64,000 nucleotides of DNA from Anderseniella sp963700735 (GTDB taxonomy: Bacteria; Pseudomonadota; Alphaproteobacteria; Rhizobiales; Aestuariivirgaceae): the NCBI GenBank assembly GCA_963700735.1, contig CAVOYR010000005.1, positions 434,001 to 498,000 on the forward strand, written 5' to 3'. The notes below the pieces were generated by a model, which saw nothing but the letters and a program-made list of their open reading frames with translations, was not told the DNA's origin and ran no database searches. The position numbers and the translations under genes were made by a program. Below are positions 54,351 through 62,766 of the stretch, in pieces. Numbering within the stretch: position 1 is the first letter of the stretch; each line of letters starts with the position of its first letter.

Positions 54351-55079
54351 ATGCCAAGTGCCCGCAGACGTTCAGGTCCCGAGGTAGCCCCCTGCCGTAA
54401 ACAACGCCGGAACTTGCGGCCAGTACTGAAGCTGGCGGCGACCGGCTTGGTTGTCGCACTACTTGCAAGCCCGGCCAATGCAGAGACCATCTGCGCGCGC
54501 GAAGTGGTGCGGACCTTCAACGAGGTGCGCATCTACAGCCGTGAATTCACGGCGGCGTGCCGGCTTGGCGCCGAGTGCAGCATCACCACGCACCAGCGCG
54601 ACGACAGCGCGACCCTCGGGTTCAGCCATTCGGTTTCGTTCGTGCGGGCAGACCCGGATGCCGCATGGCGCCTGGTACTTGTGGACGAGACCGATGCGCT
54701 GGATGTGGCGCAACCCGTCACCTTGGACATAGACGACAACGCGTCGATCACGGCGCCCGCCGGCAGCATGACCGGCGATCTGCAAGCCAGGCGGTATGAA
54801 CTGGTAGAACCGGACAGCGCCGCTGTGCTCGAGCAGGCGAAGCCCGGCAATGTGATGAAGATCTCCTACAGGACACCGACGGGTGCGGACAGGTCGGCCA
54901 CGGTCTCGCTGATCGGACTGGGCGACGCGCTGACATGGACCAGCTGCGCCCAGGGTGAGCTCAAATCCGGCAAGGCCGATGCCGCCATGCCGGGTGCCGG
55001 CCAGCCGGAGTTCTCCGGCCCGGAACCGGGCGTGCCGATCGACCCCGATGGCCGCGAGACCGGTGAGGTTGATGAGTGA
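54351..55079 (+). CDS. Secreted protein of unknown family (tandem copy 2)
   Basis: A 242-residue protein. After a basic N-terminus of about 25 residues comes a signal peptide or anchor helix (LKLAATGLVVALLASPANA). The mature part aligns with the previous gene: ETICARE with EMCGAE, ACRLGAECSITT with SCKSGSVCSVVL, LTWTSCAQ with MEWVDCAQ, keeping all four cysteines. A Gly/Pro/Asp-rich tail of about 40 residues is extra. The gap to copy 1 is 18 bases. Both are probably periplasmic and disulfide-bonded. Function unknown. Confidence 0.72.
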   Translation: MPSARRRSGPEVAPCRKQRRNLRPVLKLAATGLVVALLASPANAETICAREVVRTFNEVRIYSREFTAACRLGAECSITTHQRDDSATLGFSHSVSFVRADPDAAWRLVLVDETDALDVAQPVTLDIDDNASITAPAGSMTGDLQARRYELVEPDSAAVLEQAKPGNVMKISYRTPTGADRSATVSLIGLGDALTWTSCAQGELKSGKADAAMPGAGQPEFSGPEPGVPIDPDGRETGEVDE

Positions 55080-55202
55080 GGAACAGTCCCCGGACGGCCC
55101 GGGCGTCGAACAGACTGTATTCCCGCAAGACGGACACCGCCAAGCCGCCAGCAGATATTTCTGATCACTCACATGACTGAAAAGATTCACTGGTAGCAAT
55201 TG

Positions 55203-55214
55203 CGGAAACGTTTC
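55203..55214. promoter_or_regulatory. LacI-type operator (GGAAACGTTTCC)
   Basis: A perfect 12-base palindrome with the central CG of LacI/GalR-family sites, matching the AAACGTTT core of PurR, FruR and CcpA-like operators. It lies 36 bases before the first conserved residue of the LacI HTH remnant, the place of an autoregulatory site. Confidence 0.6.
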
Positions 55215-55232
55215 CACAGGCCCGGTCGCACA

Positions 55233-55369
55233 GTGAACCCAAACGCCCCATAAAGGATGTTGCCCGCAAGGCCGGATGCAGCGTTGCGACAGCCAGCCGG
55301 GTGTTGAACAATTCAGGTCCGGCAAGCGCAGAAGTCCGGGAGAAGGTCTCGATCAACAGTCAGAAATGA
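55233..55369 (+). pseudogene. Truncated LacI-family HTH domain
   Basis: The frame from 55250 to the TGA at 55367-55369 reads IKDVARKAGCSVATASRVLN and then NSGPASAEVREKVSINSQK. This is the LacI helix-turn-helix: D-V-A-x-x-A-G, S-V-A-T-x-S-R-V-L-N, then the third helix. Right after REKV the homology ends and the hinge and sugar-binding domain are missing; guaA begins its 3' end 16 bases later. No start codon is in frame; a GTG at 55233 would be in frame if the CCCC run at 55246-55249 had one more C, giving M-N-P-N-A-P-I-K-D-V. Either a decayed gene or a very small HTH protein with a missed base. Confidence 0.75.
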
Positions 55370-55384
55370 AATTCCAAGCCCGGG

Positions 55385-56935
55385 TCACTCCCACTCGATG
55401 GTGCCGGGCGGTTTCGATGTCACGTCGTAGACCACGCGGTTGATGCCGCGCACCTCGTTGATGATGCGGGTGGCGGCGCGGCCCAGGAACTCCATCGAGT
55501 ACGGGTAGAAATCCGCCGTCATGCCGTCGACCGAGGTGACGGCGCGCAGGGCGCAGACAAACTCGTAGGTACGCCCGTCGCCCATCACGCCGACGGTCTG
55601 CACCGGTAACAGCACGGCAAAGGCCTGCCAGATCTCGTCGTAGAGGCCCGCCTTCCTGATCTCGTCGAGGTAGATCGCGTCGGCTTCCTGCAGGATCTTC
55701 AGCTTGTCGCGGGTGACGCCGCCGGGACAGCGGATGGCAAGGCCCGGACCGGGGAACGGATGGCGGCCAATGAAGCTTTCCGGCAGGCCAAGCTCGCGGC
55801 CCAGCGCCCTCACCTCGTCCTTGAACAGTTCGCGCAACGGCTCGACCAGTTGCATGTTCATGCGTTCTGGCAAGCCGCCCACATTGTGGTGCGACTTGAT
55901 GGTGACGGACGGGCCGCCGGAGAACGACACGCTTTCGATGACATCCGGATATAGTGTGCCCTGGGCGAGGAAGTCTGCCCCGCCAACCTTCTTTGCTTCC
56001 TGCTCGAACACCTCGATGAACAGCCGGCCAATGGTCTTGCGCTTCTTCTCCGGGTCGCTCTCGCCTTCCAGCGCATCGATGAATGTGTCGGCAGCATCGA
56101 CCAGCACCAGGGGGATGTTGTAGTGCTCGCGGAACATGGTGACGACCTGGGCGGCCTCGTCCTTGCGCATCAGGCCGTGGTCGACAAGGATGCAGGTCAG
56201 CTGGTCGCCAATCGCCTCGTGGATCAGCACGGCCGCGACAGATGAATCCACCCCGCCCGACAGCCCGCAGATGACCCGGCCCGAGCCAACTTGCGCGCGA
56301 ATGGCGGCAATGGCCTCGTCCTTGTAGGCGGCCATGGTCCAGTCGCCGGTGAAGCCTGCCTGCCGGACGAAATTGGCATACAGCGTCTTGCCGTGTGGGG
56401 TGTGGTGCACTTCCGGGTGAAACTGCACCGCGTAGAAATTGCGAGAGGCATCAGCCGTGATGGCGAAGGGCGCATTCGGCGAGGTGCCATAGACCTCGAA
56501 GCCCGGTGCTATGCGCGACACGTGATCGCCATGGCTCATCCACACCTGCTCGTCGCCATCCACGAACCAGCCGTCCAGCAGGCCGAGCGGCTTGCCGGTC
56601 GAGGTCACGTAAGCCCGGCCGAATTCGGCGGTGCCGTGACCACGTTCCACATGGCCGCCGAGGCAATGCATCATGACCTGCTGGCCATAGCAGATGCCGA
56701 GGATCGGCACGCCCATGTCGAACACCGAGGCTGGCGGCATCGGCGCGCCGTCATCGAATACCGAGGCAGGCCCGCCGGAGAAGATCACTGCCTTGGGCGC
56801 GAACGCAGCCAGGAAGGCATCGGTGACTTTCTGGAACGGGTGGATTTCGCAATAGACGTTCAACTCGCGCAGGCGCCTTGCGATGAGCTGGGTGACCTGG
56901 GAGCCGAAGTCGATGATGAGGAGCTTGTCTGTCAT
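55385..56935 (-). CDS. guaA: GMP synthase (glutamine-hydrolysing)
   Basis: A 516-residue enzyme converting XMP to GMP. The class I amidotransferase half has the nucleophile C82 in LGICYGQQVMMH and His/Glu in VQFHPEVHHT. The ATP-pyrophosphatase half has the P-loop GLSGGVDSSVAAVL, and the dimerisation domain ends RVVYDVTSKPPGTIEWE. guaB lies 2 kb upstream on the same strand, with rsmB and a MAPEG gene between, so the region covers both steps from IMP to GMP. Confidence 0.97.
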   Translation of the reverse strand: MTDKLLIIDFGSQVTQLIARRLRELNVYCEIHPFQKVTDAFLAAFAPKAVIFSGGPASVFDDGAPMPPASVFDMGVPILGICYGQQVMMHCLGGHVERGHGTAEFGRAYVTSTGKPLGLLDGWFVDGDEQVWMSHGDHVSRIAPGFEVYGTSPNAPFAITADASRNFYAVQFHPEVHHTPHGKTLYANFVRQAGFTGDWTMAAYKDEAIAAIRAQVGSGRVICGLSGGVDSSVAAVLIHEAIGDQLTCILVDHGLMRKDEAAQVVTMFREHYNIPLVLVDAADTFIDALEGESDPEKKRKTIGRLFIEVFEQEAKKVGGADFLAQGTLYPDVIESVSFSGGPSVTIKSHHNVGGLPERMNMQLVEPLRELFKDEVRALGRELGLPESFIGRHPFPGPGLAIRCPGGVTRDKLKILQEADAIYLDEIRKAGLYDEIWQAFAVLLPVQTVGVMGDGRTYEFVCALRAVTSVDGMTADFYPYSMEFLGRAATRIINEVRGINRVVYDVTSKPPGTIEWE

Positions 56936-57077
56936 GTCGAGCGAATACAGAACCGCGCGCGAATCCGCAAGCCGGTGCGTCCTTCAATCCCCCGTTACTT
57001 AACCTGCGCCGCCGGATGTGCTACTGTCCGAATTGGCTGGAGGGCAACTTTTCTGTCTCGGAAAGGAGGCCGATCCG

Positions 57078-57260
57078 ATGGACGCTGTAAAGATTGCGGA
57101 ACACGCCCGCGCCTTGCTGGATGCCTATGGTGACAAGGCCGAAGTACACGCGGCGAAGAAGGCGAGTGAATTGCGTGCCGCGGGTGAGACCGCGCACGCC
57201 GACCAGTGGGTGCGGGTGCGCAACATGATCTCGGAAATGCGCGGCAGCCACGTGAGCTGA
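57078..57260 (+). CDS. Small conserved alphaproteobacterial protein
   Basis: A 60-residue helical, charged protein (MDAVKIAEHARALLDAYGDKA, then KKASELRAAGETAHADQWVRVRNMISEMRG). Similar small proteins are common in Alphaproteobacteria and often lie near guaA, as I remember; no function is assigned. The start is fixed by AAGGAGG 8 bases before ATG 57078. It stands alone on the plus strand between guaA and rsmB. Confidence 0.8.
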   Translation: MDAVKIAEHARALLDAYGDKAEVHAAKKASELRAAGETAHADQWVRVRNMISEMRGSHVS

Positions 57261-57294
57261 CCGGGCTGGTGCGGTCACCGGGCGGTCTGTCTCG

Positions 57295-58590
57295 TTACCC
57301 GTCGTTGCGCTGCATCACCGCAACGAAAAATCCGTCACTGCCGTGGTTGGCCGGGGTGAGGGTCAGCGTGTTAGTTGAGCCCTCTGCCGACACCGGCGGT
57401 TCGCTGAGCGAGGCCGTGCGCCACACCTCGGCATAGGGCACCAGCCGAAACTCCGGGTGATCGGCGAGGAAGGCTGCAACCTGTTCGCTATTCTCCTGCG
57501 GCAGCACCGAGCAAGTGACGTAAATGACCCTGCCACCGGCAGGTTTCGCCAGCCGGGCCGCGCGCTCCAGTACGGCACGCTGGTCGTTGCGGCGGTTCTC
57601 CAGGCTTTCCGGCGTGAAGCGCCACTTGGCATCGGGCTTGCGCCGCCACGAGCCGGACCCGGAACACGGTGCATCCACCAGCACACGGTCGAAGCGGCCT
57701 GCCAGCATGTCCAGCTTCTCCGGCTCGTCTGCCGGTATGACCTGGATGTTGCGCACCCCCGCCCGGGTGATGCGGGCAAAGATGGGTTTCAGGCGTTGCC
57801 GGTCGGCATCCCAGGCGTGAAGCTGGCCCTTGTTGGCCATGTGGGCGGCGAGCGCCAGCGTCTTGCCGCCGGCACCGGCGCAGATGTCAGCCACCTGCAT
57901 GCCCGGTTGCGCATCCACCAGCAGGCTGGCGGCTTGCGAGGCGGCATCCTGCACCTCGAAGGCGCCACGCTGGAATGCGGGCTCGGCTTCAAGGTTGGGC
58001 GTGCGCTTCAACCCGTCCGGCACCTCGATGCGGATGCAGTCCGGCGTCAGCGGCCCGGCCTTTGCATCGAACTTCGCCAACTGGTTGAGCAGCTTGTCGC
58101 GGGTGGTCTTGAGCGTGTTTGCACGCAGGTCCACCGGTGCGCGCTCTGCCAGTGCAGCGCCTTGTTCGATGGCCTTGTCACCGAACGCCTGCACGAACGA
58201 CGGCCACAGCCATTCGGCCACATTGCCCGCCACATGCGCAGGGGCAGGCTCAGGCGGGGTGGTGAGTCGCGCGGTTTCATCCGGCGTCAACGCGCCCGGA
58301 CCATGCGGCTGGTCACACAGGGCTGCAATCTCTTCAACGCTTGCGCCATACACCTCGAGCGCCCAGGCCAGTACCAGCGCGCGGGATGTGTCTGCGCCCA
58401 TGCGCCAGCCAAATGACGCGCGCTTGCGCATCACGTCGAAGGCGATGTTGCCAATTGCCGACCTGTCACCCGAGCCTGCGAAGCGGTGCGCCCTGCCCCA
58501 GTCGGCCAGCGCCAACGGCACGGGACGGTGCCGGGCGGCAACGTCGTCCAGAATCTCGATGGCTGCGGCCAGTCTTCCCGAAAGATGCAT
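57295..58590 (-). CDS. RsmB-type rRNA cytosine-C5 methyltransferase
   Basis: A 431-residue SAM enzyme of the RsmB/NOP2 family. Motif I is VADICAGAGGKTLALA; the two catalytic cysteines are in VDAPCSGSGSWRRKPD and VIYVTCSVLPQENSEQV. The N-terminal about 130 residues are helical but shorter than the NusB domain of E. coli RsmB. Target is presumably 16S rRNA, but the exact cytosine cannot be told. The start ATG 58588-58590 touches the stop of the MAPEG gene (TGATG). Confidence 0.9.
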   Translation of the reverse strand: MHLSGRLAAAIEILDDVAARHRPVPLALADWGRAHRFAGSGDRSAIGNIAFDVMRKRASFGWRMGADTSRALVLAWALEVYGASVEEIAALCDQPHGPGALTPDETARLTTPPEPAPAHVAGNVAEWLWPSFVQAFGDKAIEQGAALAERAPVDLRANTLKTTRDKLLNQLAKFDAKAGPLTPDCIRIEVPDGLKRTPNLEAEPAFQRGAFEVQDAASQAASLLVDAQPGMQVADICAGAGGKTLALAAHMANKGQLHAWDADRQRLKPIFARITRAGVRNIQVIPADEPEKLDMLAGRFDRVLVDAPCSGSGSWRRKPDAKWRFTPESLENRRNDQRAVLERAARLAKPAGGRVIYVTCSVLPQENSEQVAAFLADHPEFRLVPYAEVWRTASLSEPPVSAEGSTNTLTLTPANHGSDGFFVAVMQRNDG

Positions 58591-59012
58591 CAGATACCCA
58601 CAAGCAAGCGCCAGGAAATCAGGGCCCACATGCAGGTCACGCTGACAACACTGATCATGAAAGTCACAAAGCGCGGCGCAAGCATGTTCGGCCAGCAATG
58701 GACGACGAAATGGACGATACGTGCGGCCACGAAAATCCACGCCATCCAGACAAACGACGTAGCCGTAATCCCGGTTGCCATCGCAATGGCAATGGCGGCG
58801 TAAAACAGCACCGGCAGCTCGAACTGGTTCTTGTAGTTGTTCGAGACCTTGATCACGCCATCGGGCCACGAGCGGTCATTGACGATGGCATCCTCGCCCA
58901 CCTGACCGGCATGAAACGCCTGGTAGCGGCGCCAGCCCAGCAATGACAGCACGGCGATGGTGAGAAGCGCCTGCGCACAGGCGGCAAGGCCGAGCCACTG
59001 GAAATTCGCCAT
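58590..59012 (-). CDS. MAPEG family membrane protein
   Basis: A 140-residue protein with four hydrophobic helices, the layout of MAPEG proteins. NNYKNQFELPVLFYAAIAIA is the family signature region (N-x-x-x-Q/E-F-E), followed by WIFVAARIVHFVVH. Eukaryotic members handle eicosanoids and glutathione; bacterial ones are mostly uncharacterised. It lies 4 bases after guaB and 1-base overlaps rsmB, so it is part of the gua transcript. Confidence 0.88.
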   Translation of the reverse strand: MANFQWLGLAACAQALLTIAVLSLLGWRRYQAFHAGQVGEDAIVNDRSWPDGVIKVSNNYKNQFELPVLFYAAIAIAMATGITATSFVWMAWIFVAARIVHFVVHCWPNMLAPRFVTFMISVVSVTCMWALISWRLLVGI

Positions 59013-59016
59013 CCCG

Positions 59017-60495
59017 TCAGCCTGACCGCTGGTAATTGGGGGCTTCACGGGTGATCTGCACGTCGTGCACATGGCTTTCGCGCAGGCCTGCCCCGGAGAT
59101 GCGGATGAACTCGGCGCGCTCGCGCAGTTCCTCGAGGTTGGCGCTGCCGGTGTAGCCCATGGCAGCGCGCAGGCCACCTGCCAGCTGGTGCAGGACCGCG
59201 CTGGCCGGGCCCTTGTACGGCACCTGGCCTTCAATGCCTTCCGGCACCAGCTTCAGCTGGTCGCGCACGTCGGCCTGGAAGTAGCGGTCAGCCGAGCCAC
59301 GCGCCATGGCGCCGACCGAGCCCATACCGCGGTACGACTTGTAGGAGCGGCCCTGGTACAGGTAAACCTCGCCGGGGCTTTCATCGGTGCCCGCCAGCAG
59401 GTTGCCGACCATGGCGCACCCCGCACCGGCTGCCAGTGCCTTGGCAAGGTCGCCGGAGAACTTGATACCGCCATCGGCAATCACGGGTACGCCCGCCTTG
59501 CGGGCTGCATCGGCGCAATCCATGATCGCCGTCAGCTGAGGAACACCGACACCGGCCACGATGCGCGTGGTGCAGATGGACCCGGGGCCAATGCCAACCT
59601 TGATCGCGTCCGCACCGGCATCGATCAGGGCCAGCGTTGCATCGCCCGTGGCGACGTTGCCGGCAATGACCTGCACCTTGTTGGACAGCTTCTTGATGCG
59701 GCGGACCTGCTCCAGCACGAAGGCAGAGTGGCCATGCGCGGTATCCACCACAACGAGGTCGACCTCGGCATCGATCAGCATTTCCGCGCGCAGGAAATTA
59801 CCCTCGCCCGTGCCGGTTGCCGCGGCAACGCGCAGGCGGCCCTGCTCATCCTTGACGGCGTTGGGGTGCAGCGCTGCCTTGTCCATGTCATTGACGGTGA
59901 TCAGCCCGGTGCACTTGTAGTCATCATCGACCACGATGAGCTTCTCGATGCGGTGCTCGTGCAGCAGCTTGCGCGCTTCAGCCTGGCTGACGCCTTCCTT
60001 CACGGTGACCAGCTTGCGGGTCATCAGGTCGCCGACCTTGCGGTTGAGGTCGTCTTCAAACCGCACATCGCGGTTGGTGATGATGCCGACCAGCCTGCCC
60101 GTGCCATCCACCACCGGAATGCCGGAAATGCGATGCTTGGCCTTGATTTCCTTGAGGTCGCCGAGTGTTGCTTCCGGCGAGATGGTGATCGGGTTGACCA
60201 CCATGCCGCTTTCAAACTTCTTGACCTGGCGCACGGCTGCTGCCTGCACGTCGGGATCCATGTTGCGATGGATGACGCCCATGCCGCCGGCCTGCGCCAT
60301 GGCGATGGCCATGTTGCCCTCGGTCACGGTGTCCATTGCAGCCGACAGGATCGGCAGGGCCAGCTCGATATCGCGGGTCAGATGCGTCCGGACGCTGACT
60401 TCGGCAGGCAGCACCGAGGAGGCGGCCGGCTTCAGCAACACGTCATCGAACGTGAGGTACTCCTGGATGGAGTCGGAACGGAGTTTTGAGGACAT
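59017..60495 (-). CDS. guaB: Inosine-5'-monophosphate dehydrogenase
   Basis: A 492-residue NAD-dependent enzyme that oxidises IMP to XMP, the first step to GMP. The catalytic loop is GIGPGSICTTRIVAGVG; two CBS domains are inserted at about residues 95-210 (MVVNPITISPEATLGDL and DLMTRKLVTVKEGVS); the mobile flap region has GMGSVGAMARGSADRYF. The start at ATG 60493-60495 gives the normal N-terminus; an open frame further upstream is not conserved. Confidence 0.97.
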   Translation of the reverse strand: MSSKLRSDSIQEYLTFDDVLLKPAASSVLPAEVSVRTHLTRDIELALPILSAAMDTVTEGNMAIAMAQAGGMGVIHRNMDPDVQAAAVRQVKKFESGMVVNPITISPEATLGDLKEIKAKHRISGIPVVDGTGRLVGIITNRDVRFEDDLNRKVGDLMTRKLVTVKEGVSQAEARKLLHEHRIEKLIVVDDDYKCTGLITVNDMDKAALHPNAVKDEQGRLRVAAATGTGEGNFLRAEMLIDAEVDLVVVDTAHGHSAFVLEQVRRIKKLSNKVQVIAGNVATGDATLALIDAGADAIKVGIGPGSICTTRIVAGVGVPQLTAIMDCADAARKAGVPVIADGGIKFSGDLAKALAAGAGCAMVGNLLAGTDESPGEVYLYQGRSYKSYRGMGSVGAMARGSADRYFQADVRDQLKLVPEGIEGQVPYKGPASAVLHQLAGGLRAAMGYTGSANLEELRERAEFIRISGAGLRESHVHDVQITREAPNYQRSG

Positions 60496-60620
60496 CGTCA
60501 ACCCTTGTCGAATGGCCAGCCGTCCTGCCCGCTGTGCGGATCCGGCGGGGACGACTCGCAACCAGATTGACGACTGTCTGTAACACCCGATTGAAGCAGG
60601 CGGCAAGCTGCGTTTGCTGA

Positions 60621-61406
60621 TTATGCCTGTGGCAAAATGGGTGCAGTGTCTGGAGAGGTCGCCAAGCTCTTTCCGCCCCTGAAGCCAAGCGCCACCAGGA
60701 ACAGCTCGGCGGAATCATCGCGGCTGGCTTCCGGCTTGAAGTGGTTCACGTGGCGGAAGTCGTGCTTGAGCTGGCGCAGCAACTCGTTCTCTGCACCACC
60801 GCGCAGCACCTTGCAGATGAAGGTACCGCCCGGCTGCAAAACCTCGCGGGCAAACGCCAGTGCAGCCTCGGCCAGCGCCATGATCTTGAGGTGGTCGGTC
60901 TGCTTGTGGCCGGTGGCATGGGCTGCCATGTCCGACATCACGATGTCGGCCTTGTCACCGCCCAATGCCCTGACCAGCGCTTGCGGGGCACCTTCATCGA
61001 GGAAATCCTGTTTCAGGATGGTGACACCGGCAATCGGTTCGACGCCGTGCATGTCGATGGCGACAACCTTGCCCTCGCCCGCATCGGCACGGGTGCGCTG
61101 TGCGGCCACCTGCGACCAGCCGCCCGGTGCCGCGCCAAGGTCCACCACCCGCCCGCCCGGCTTCAGCAGCCGAAACTCGTCGTCGATGCCAATCAGCTTG
61201 AAGGCGGACCGGGAGCGGTAGCCCTCGAGCTTGGCTCGCGACACGAACGGATCATTGAGCTGGCGTTCCAGCCAGCGCGTGGACGAGATGCGGCGGCCCT
61301 TGGCCGTCTTCACCCGCTGCGACAGCTTCTTGGGATCGCGCCCGGACGATGTCGTCGAGCGCGGCTTCTTGCCGGGTGGCCTACGCGGTCCGGTCATAGT
61401 GACCAT
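60621..61406 (-). CDS. rlmE: 23S rRNA 2'-O-methyltransferase RlmE
   Basis: A 261-residue FtsJ/RrmJ-type enzyme methylating the A-loop uridine U2552 of 23S rRNA. YRSRSAFKLIGIDDEF opens the domain with a catalytic Lys; motif I is VVDLGAAPGGWSQVAA; VMSDMAAHATGHKQTDH carries the catalytic Asp; FICKVLRGGAENELL the second Lys. A basic N-terminal extension of about 45 residues (GPRRPPGKKPRS) is typical for Alphaproteobacteria. ATG 61406 or 61397 could be the start. Both overlap the 3' end of ppx. Confidence 0.95.
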   Translation of the reverse strand: MVTMTGPRRPPGKKPRSTTSSGRDPKKLSQRVKTAKGRRISSTRWLERQLNDPFVSRAKLEGYRSRSAFKLIGIDDEFRLLKPGGRVVDLGAAPGGWSQVAAQRTRADAGEGKVVAIDMHGVEPIAGVTILKQDFLDEGAPQALVRALGGDKADIVMSDMAAHATGHKQTDHLKIMALAEAALAFAREVLQPGGTFICKVLRGGAENELLRQLKHDFRHVNHFKPEASRDDSAELFLVALGFRGGKSLATSPDTAPILPQA

Positions 61407-62565
61407 CCTCCATCATCAGTGATGTCAGGATACCTTCGCGCAAGCCACGGTCTGCAACGCGAATGCGGTCCGCCGGCCACAGGGCGCGGATTTCTTCAAG
61501 GATGGCGCATCCGGCCAGCACAAGGTCGGCCCGTTCCGGACCGATGCAGGGGCTGGCGGCGCGCTCTTCGTAGCTCATCGAGAGAAGGTCGCTGGTAACG
61601 CGCTCCACGTCCGCGCCAAGTATCCATGAGCCGTCCACGCGGGAGCGGTCATAGCGGCGCAGGTTCAGGTGGATGCCACACACGGTGGTCACCGTGCCGG
61701 AGGTACCGAGCAGATGATCCGGCACCGATGGTGTGCCCGAGCCGTTGCGCAGCCGCTGGGCAAATGGCTGGGCCAGGCCGTTGACGTGGGCGCGCATGGA
61801 GGCAAACGATTCAGCCGAAACGGCCTTGCCGCCAAACCGTTCTGCAACCGTCACCACGCCGGCGGGAATGGACGTCCAGTCACAGATGCGATAGCGGCCC
61901 TGGTCAACCGCAAGCCACAGGATCTCCGTCGAGCCGCCACCGATGTCGAACACCAGCACGGAGCGCGCCTCGCCGCAGATCAGCGGTGATGCACCCGCAG
62001 CGGCAAGGCCCGCTTCGGTTTCGCGGTCGATGATTTCGAGATCGATGCCGATTTCTTCGCGCACGCGGCTGATGAATCGCTCGCCGTTTTCGGCAATTCG
62101 GCAGGCCTCCGTTGCAATGAGGCGGCAGCGCTCGACGTTCCACCACTTCAGCTTGTTTGAGCAGACCCGCAGCGCCTTGATGGTGCGATCGATGGCGTCT
62201 TCCGACAGGTTGCCGGTGTGCAGCACGCCTTCACCCAGCCGGACGATGCGCGAATAGGCATCGACCACCTCGAACCCGGTGGGAGTGCGAGCAGGCCGGG
62301 CCAGCAACAGGCGGCAGTTGTTGGTGCCCAGATCGAGCGCACCGTAGACGCCTTCGCGGAGAAATTCGCGTGGCTGGGCCTGCGGGCCGGCCGCATCATG
62401 CGCCGGCGCGGATGCACCCGTGCCATCACCTTGCTGGCGTGGCGGCCGCCTGAGCGGCCACCCGTGCCGCCGGCGAGCCTTATCCGGCTTCTTGCCGGAT
62501 TTGCCCTCAGCGCCCAATTCATCACCTTGCCAGAATGCAACGGGTTGCGCCCGCACCCCGGTCAT
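61381..62565 (-). CDS. Ppx/GppA family phosphatase
   Basis: An exopolyphosphatase/pppGpp phosphatase family protein. The actin-like ATPase-fold phosphate loops are GALDLGTNNCRLLLA and VLVFDIGGGSTEILWL; TEACRIAENGERFISRV and LGTSGTVTTVCGIHL also match. About 390 residues from the ATG at 62563-62565. The first about 70 residues are basic and low-complexity. The start is uncertain: the ATG lies inside a palindromic repeat, and a longer frame runs to 62688. It overlaps rlmE by 26 bases; ppx-rlmE is a common alphaproteobacterial pair. Confidence 0.88.
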   Translation of the reverse strand: MTGVRAQPVAFWQGDELGAEGKSGKKPDKARRRHGWPLRRPPRQQGDGTGASAPAHDAAGPQAQPREFLREGVYGALDLGTNNCRLLLARPARTPTGFEVVDAYSRIVRLGEGVLHTGNLSEDAIDRTIKALRVCSNKLKWWNVERCRLIATEACRIAENGERFISRVREEIGIDLEIIDRETEAGLAAAGASPLICGEARSVLVFDIGGGSTEILWLAVDQGRYRICDWTSIPAGVVTVAERFGGKAVSAESFASMRAHVNGLAQPFAQRLRNGSGTPSVPDHLLGTSGTVTTVCGIHLNLRRYDRSRVDGSWILGADVERVTSDLLSMSYEERAASPCIGPERADLVLAGCAILEEIRALWPADRIRVADRGLREGILTSLMMEDGHYDRTA

Positions 62566-62601
62566 CCGCAAGGCGGATTTCCAGGGGGGCGCAGATGACC
62601 C
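62559..62601. repeat. Palindromic repeat over the ppx start
   Basis: GGTCATC and GATGACC bound a 40-odd-base element with an inner hairpin ATCCGC-AAG-GCGGAT followed by TTCCAG. The design (GTCAT, hairpin, ATCCAG or ACCCA) is that of the units near 10.7 and 11.2 kb. Confidence 0.55.
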
Positions 62602-62700
62602 GCATTCTGCCTCATACGTTGCGTTGACCTCACTGTAGCACCTTTGCATCACAGGTAAAGCAAGCTCGCTGTGGCATCCGGCTATCACATCTGCGGCACA

Positions 62701-62716
62701 TTACCGTCACATTAAC
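62701..62716. promoter_or_regulatory. Candidate CtrA-like site before the histidine kinase
   Basis: TTAC-CGTCACA-TTAAC is close to the CtrA consensus TTAA-N7-TTAA(C) with one mismatch, about 50 bases before the kinase gene. CtrA controls cell-cycle genes in Alphaproteobacteria. Motif only. Confidence 0.3.
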
Positions 62717-62766
62717 GCCTGATTAGCCCTTCGCCGCTAATGTCGTCAGGCAATTGGGGCGCAAGA

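Larger units (their letters stand above)
55080..55384. other. Intergenic region with LacI remnant
   Basis: 305 bases between the second secreted paralogue and guaA. The right-hand half is the truncated LacI HTH and its operator (listed separately). The left part, 55080-55200, shows no feature I can support. Confidence 0.6.
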
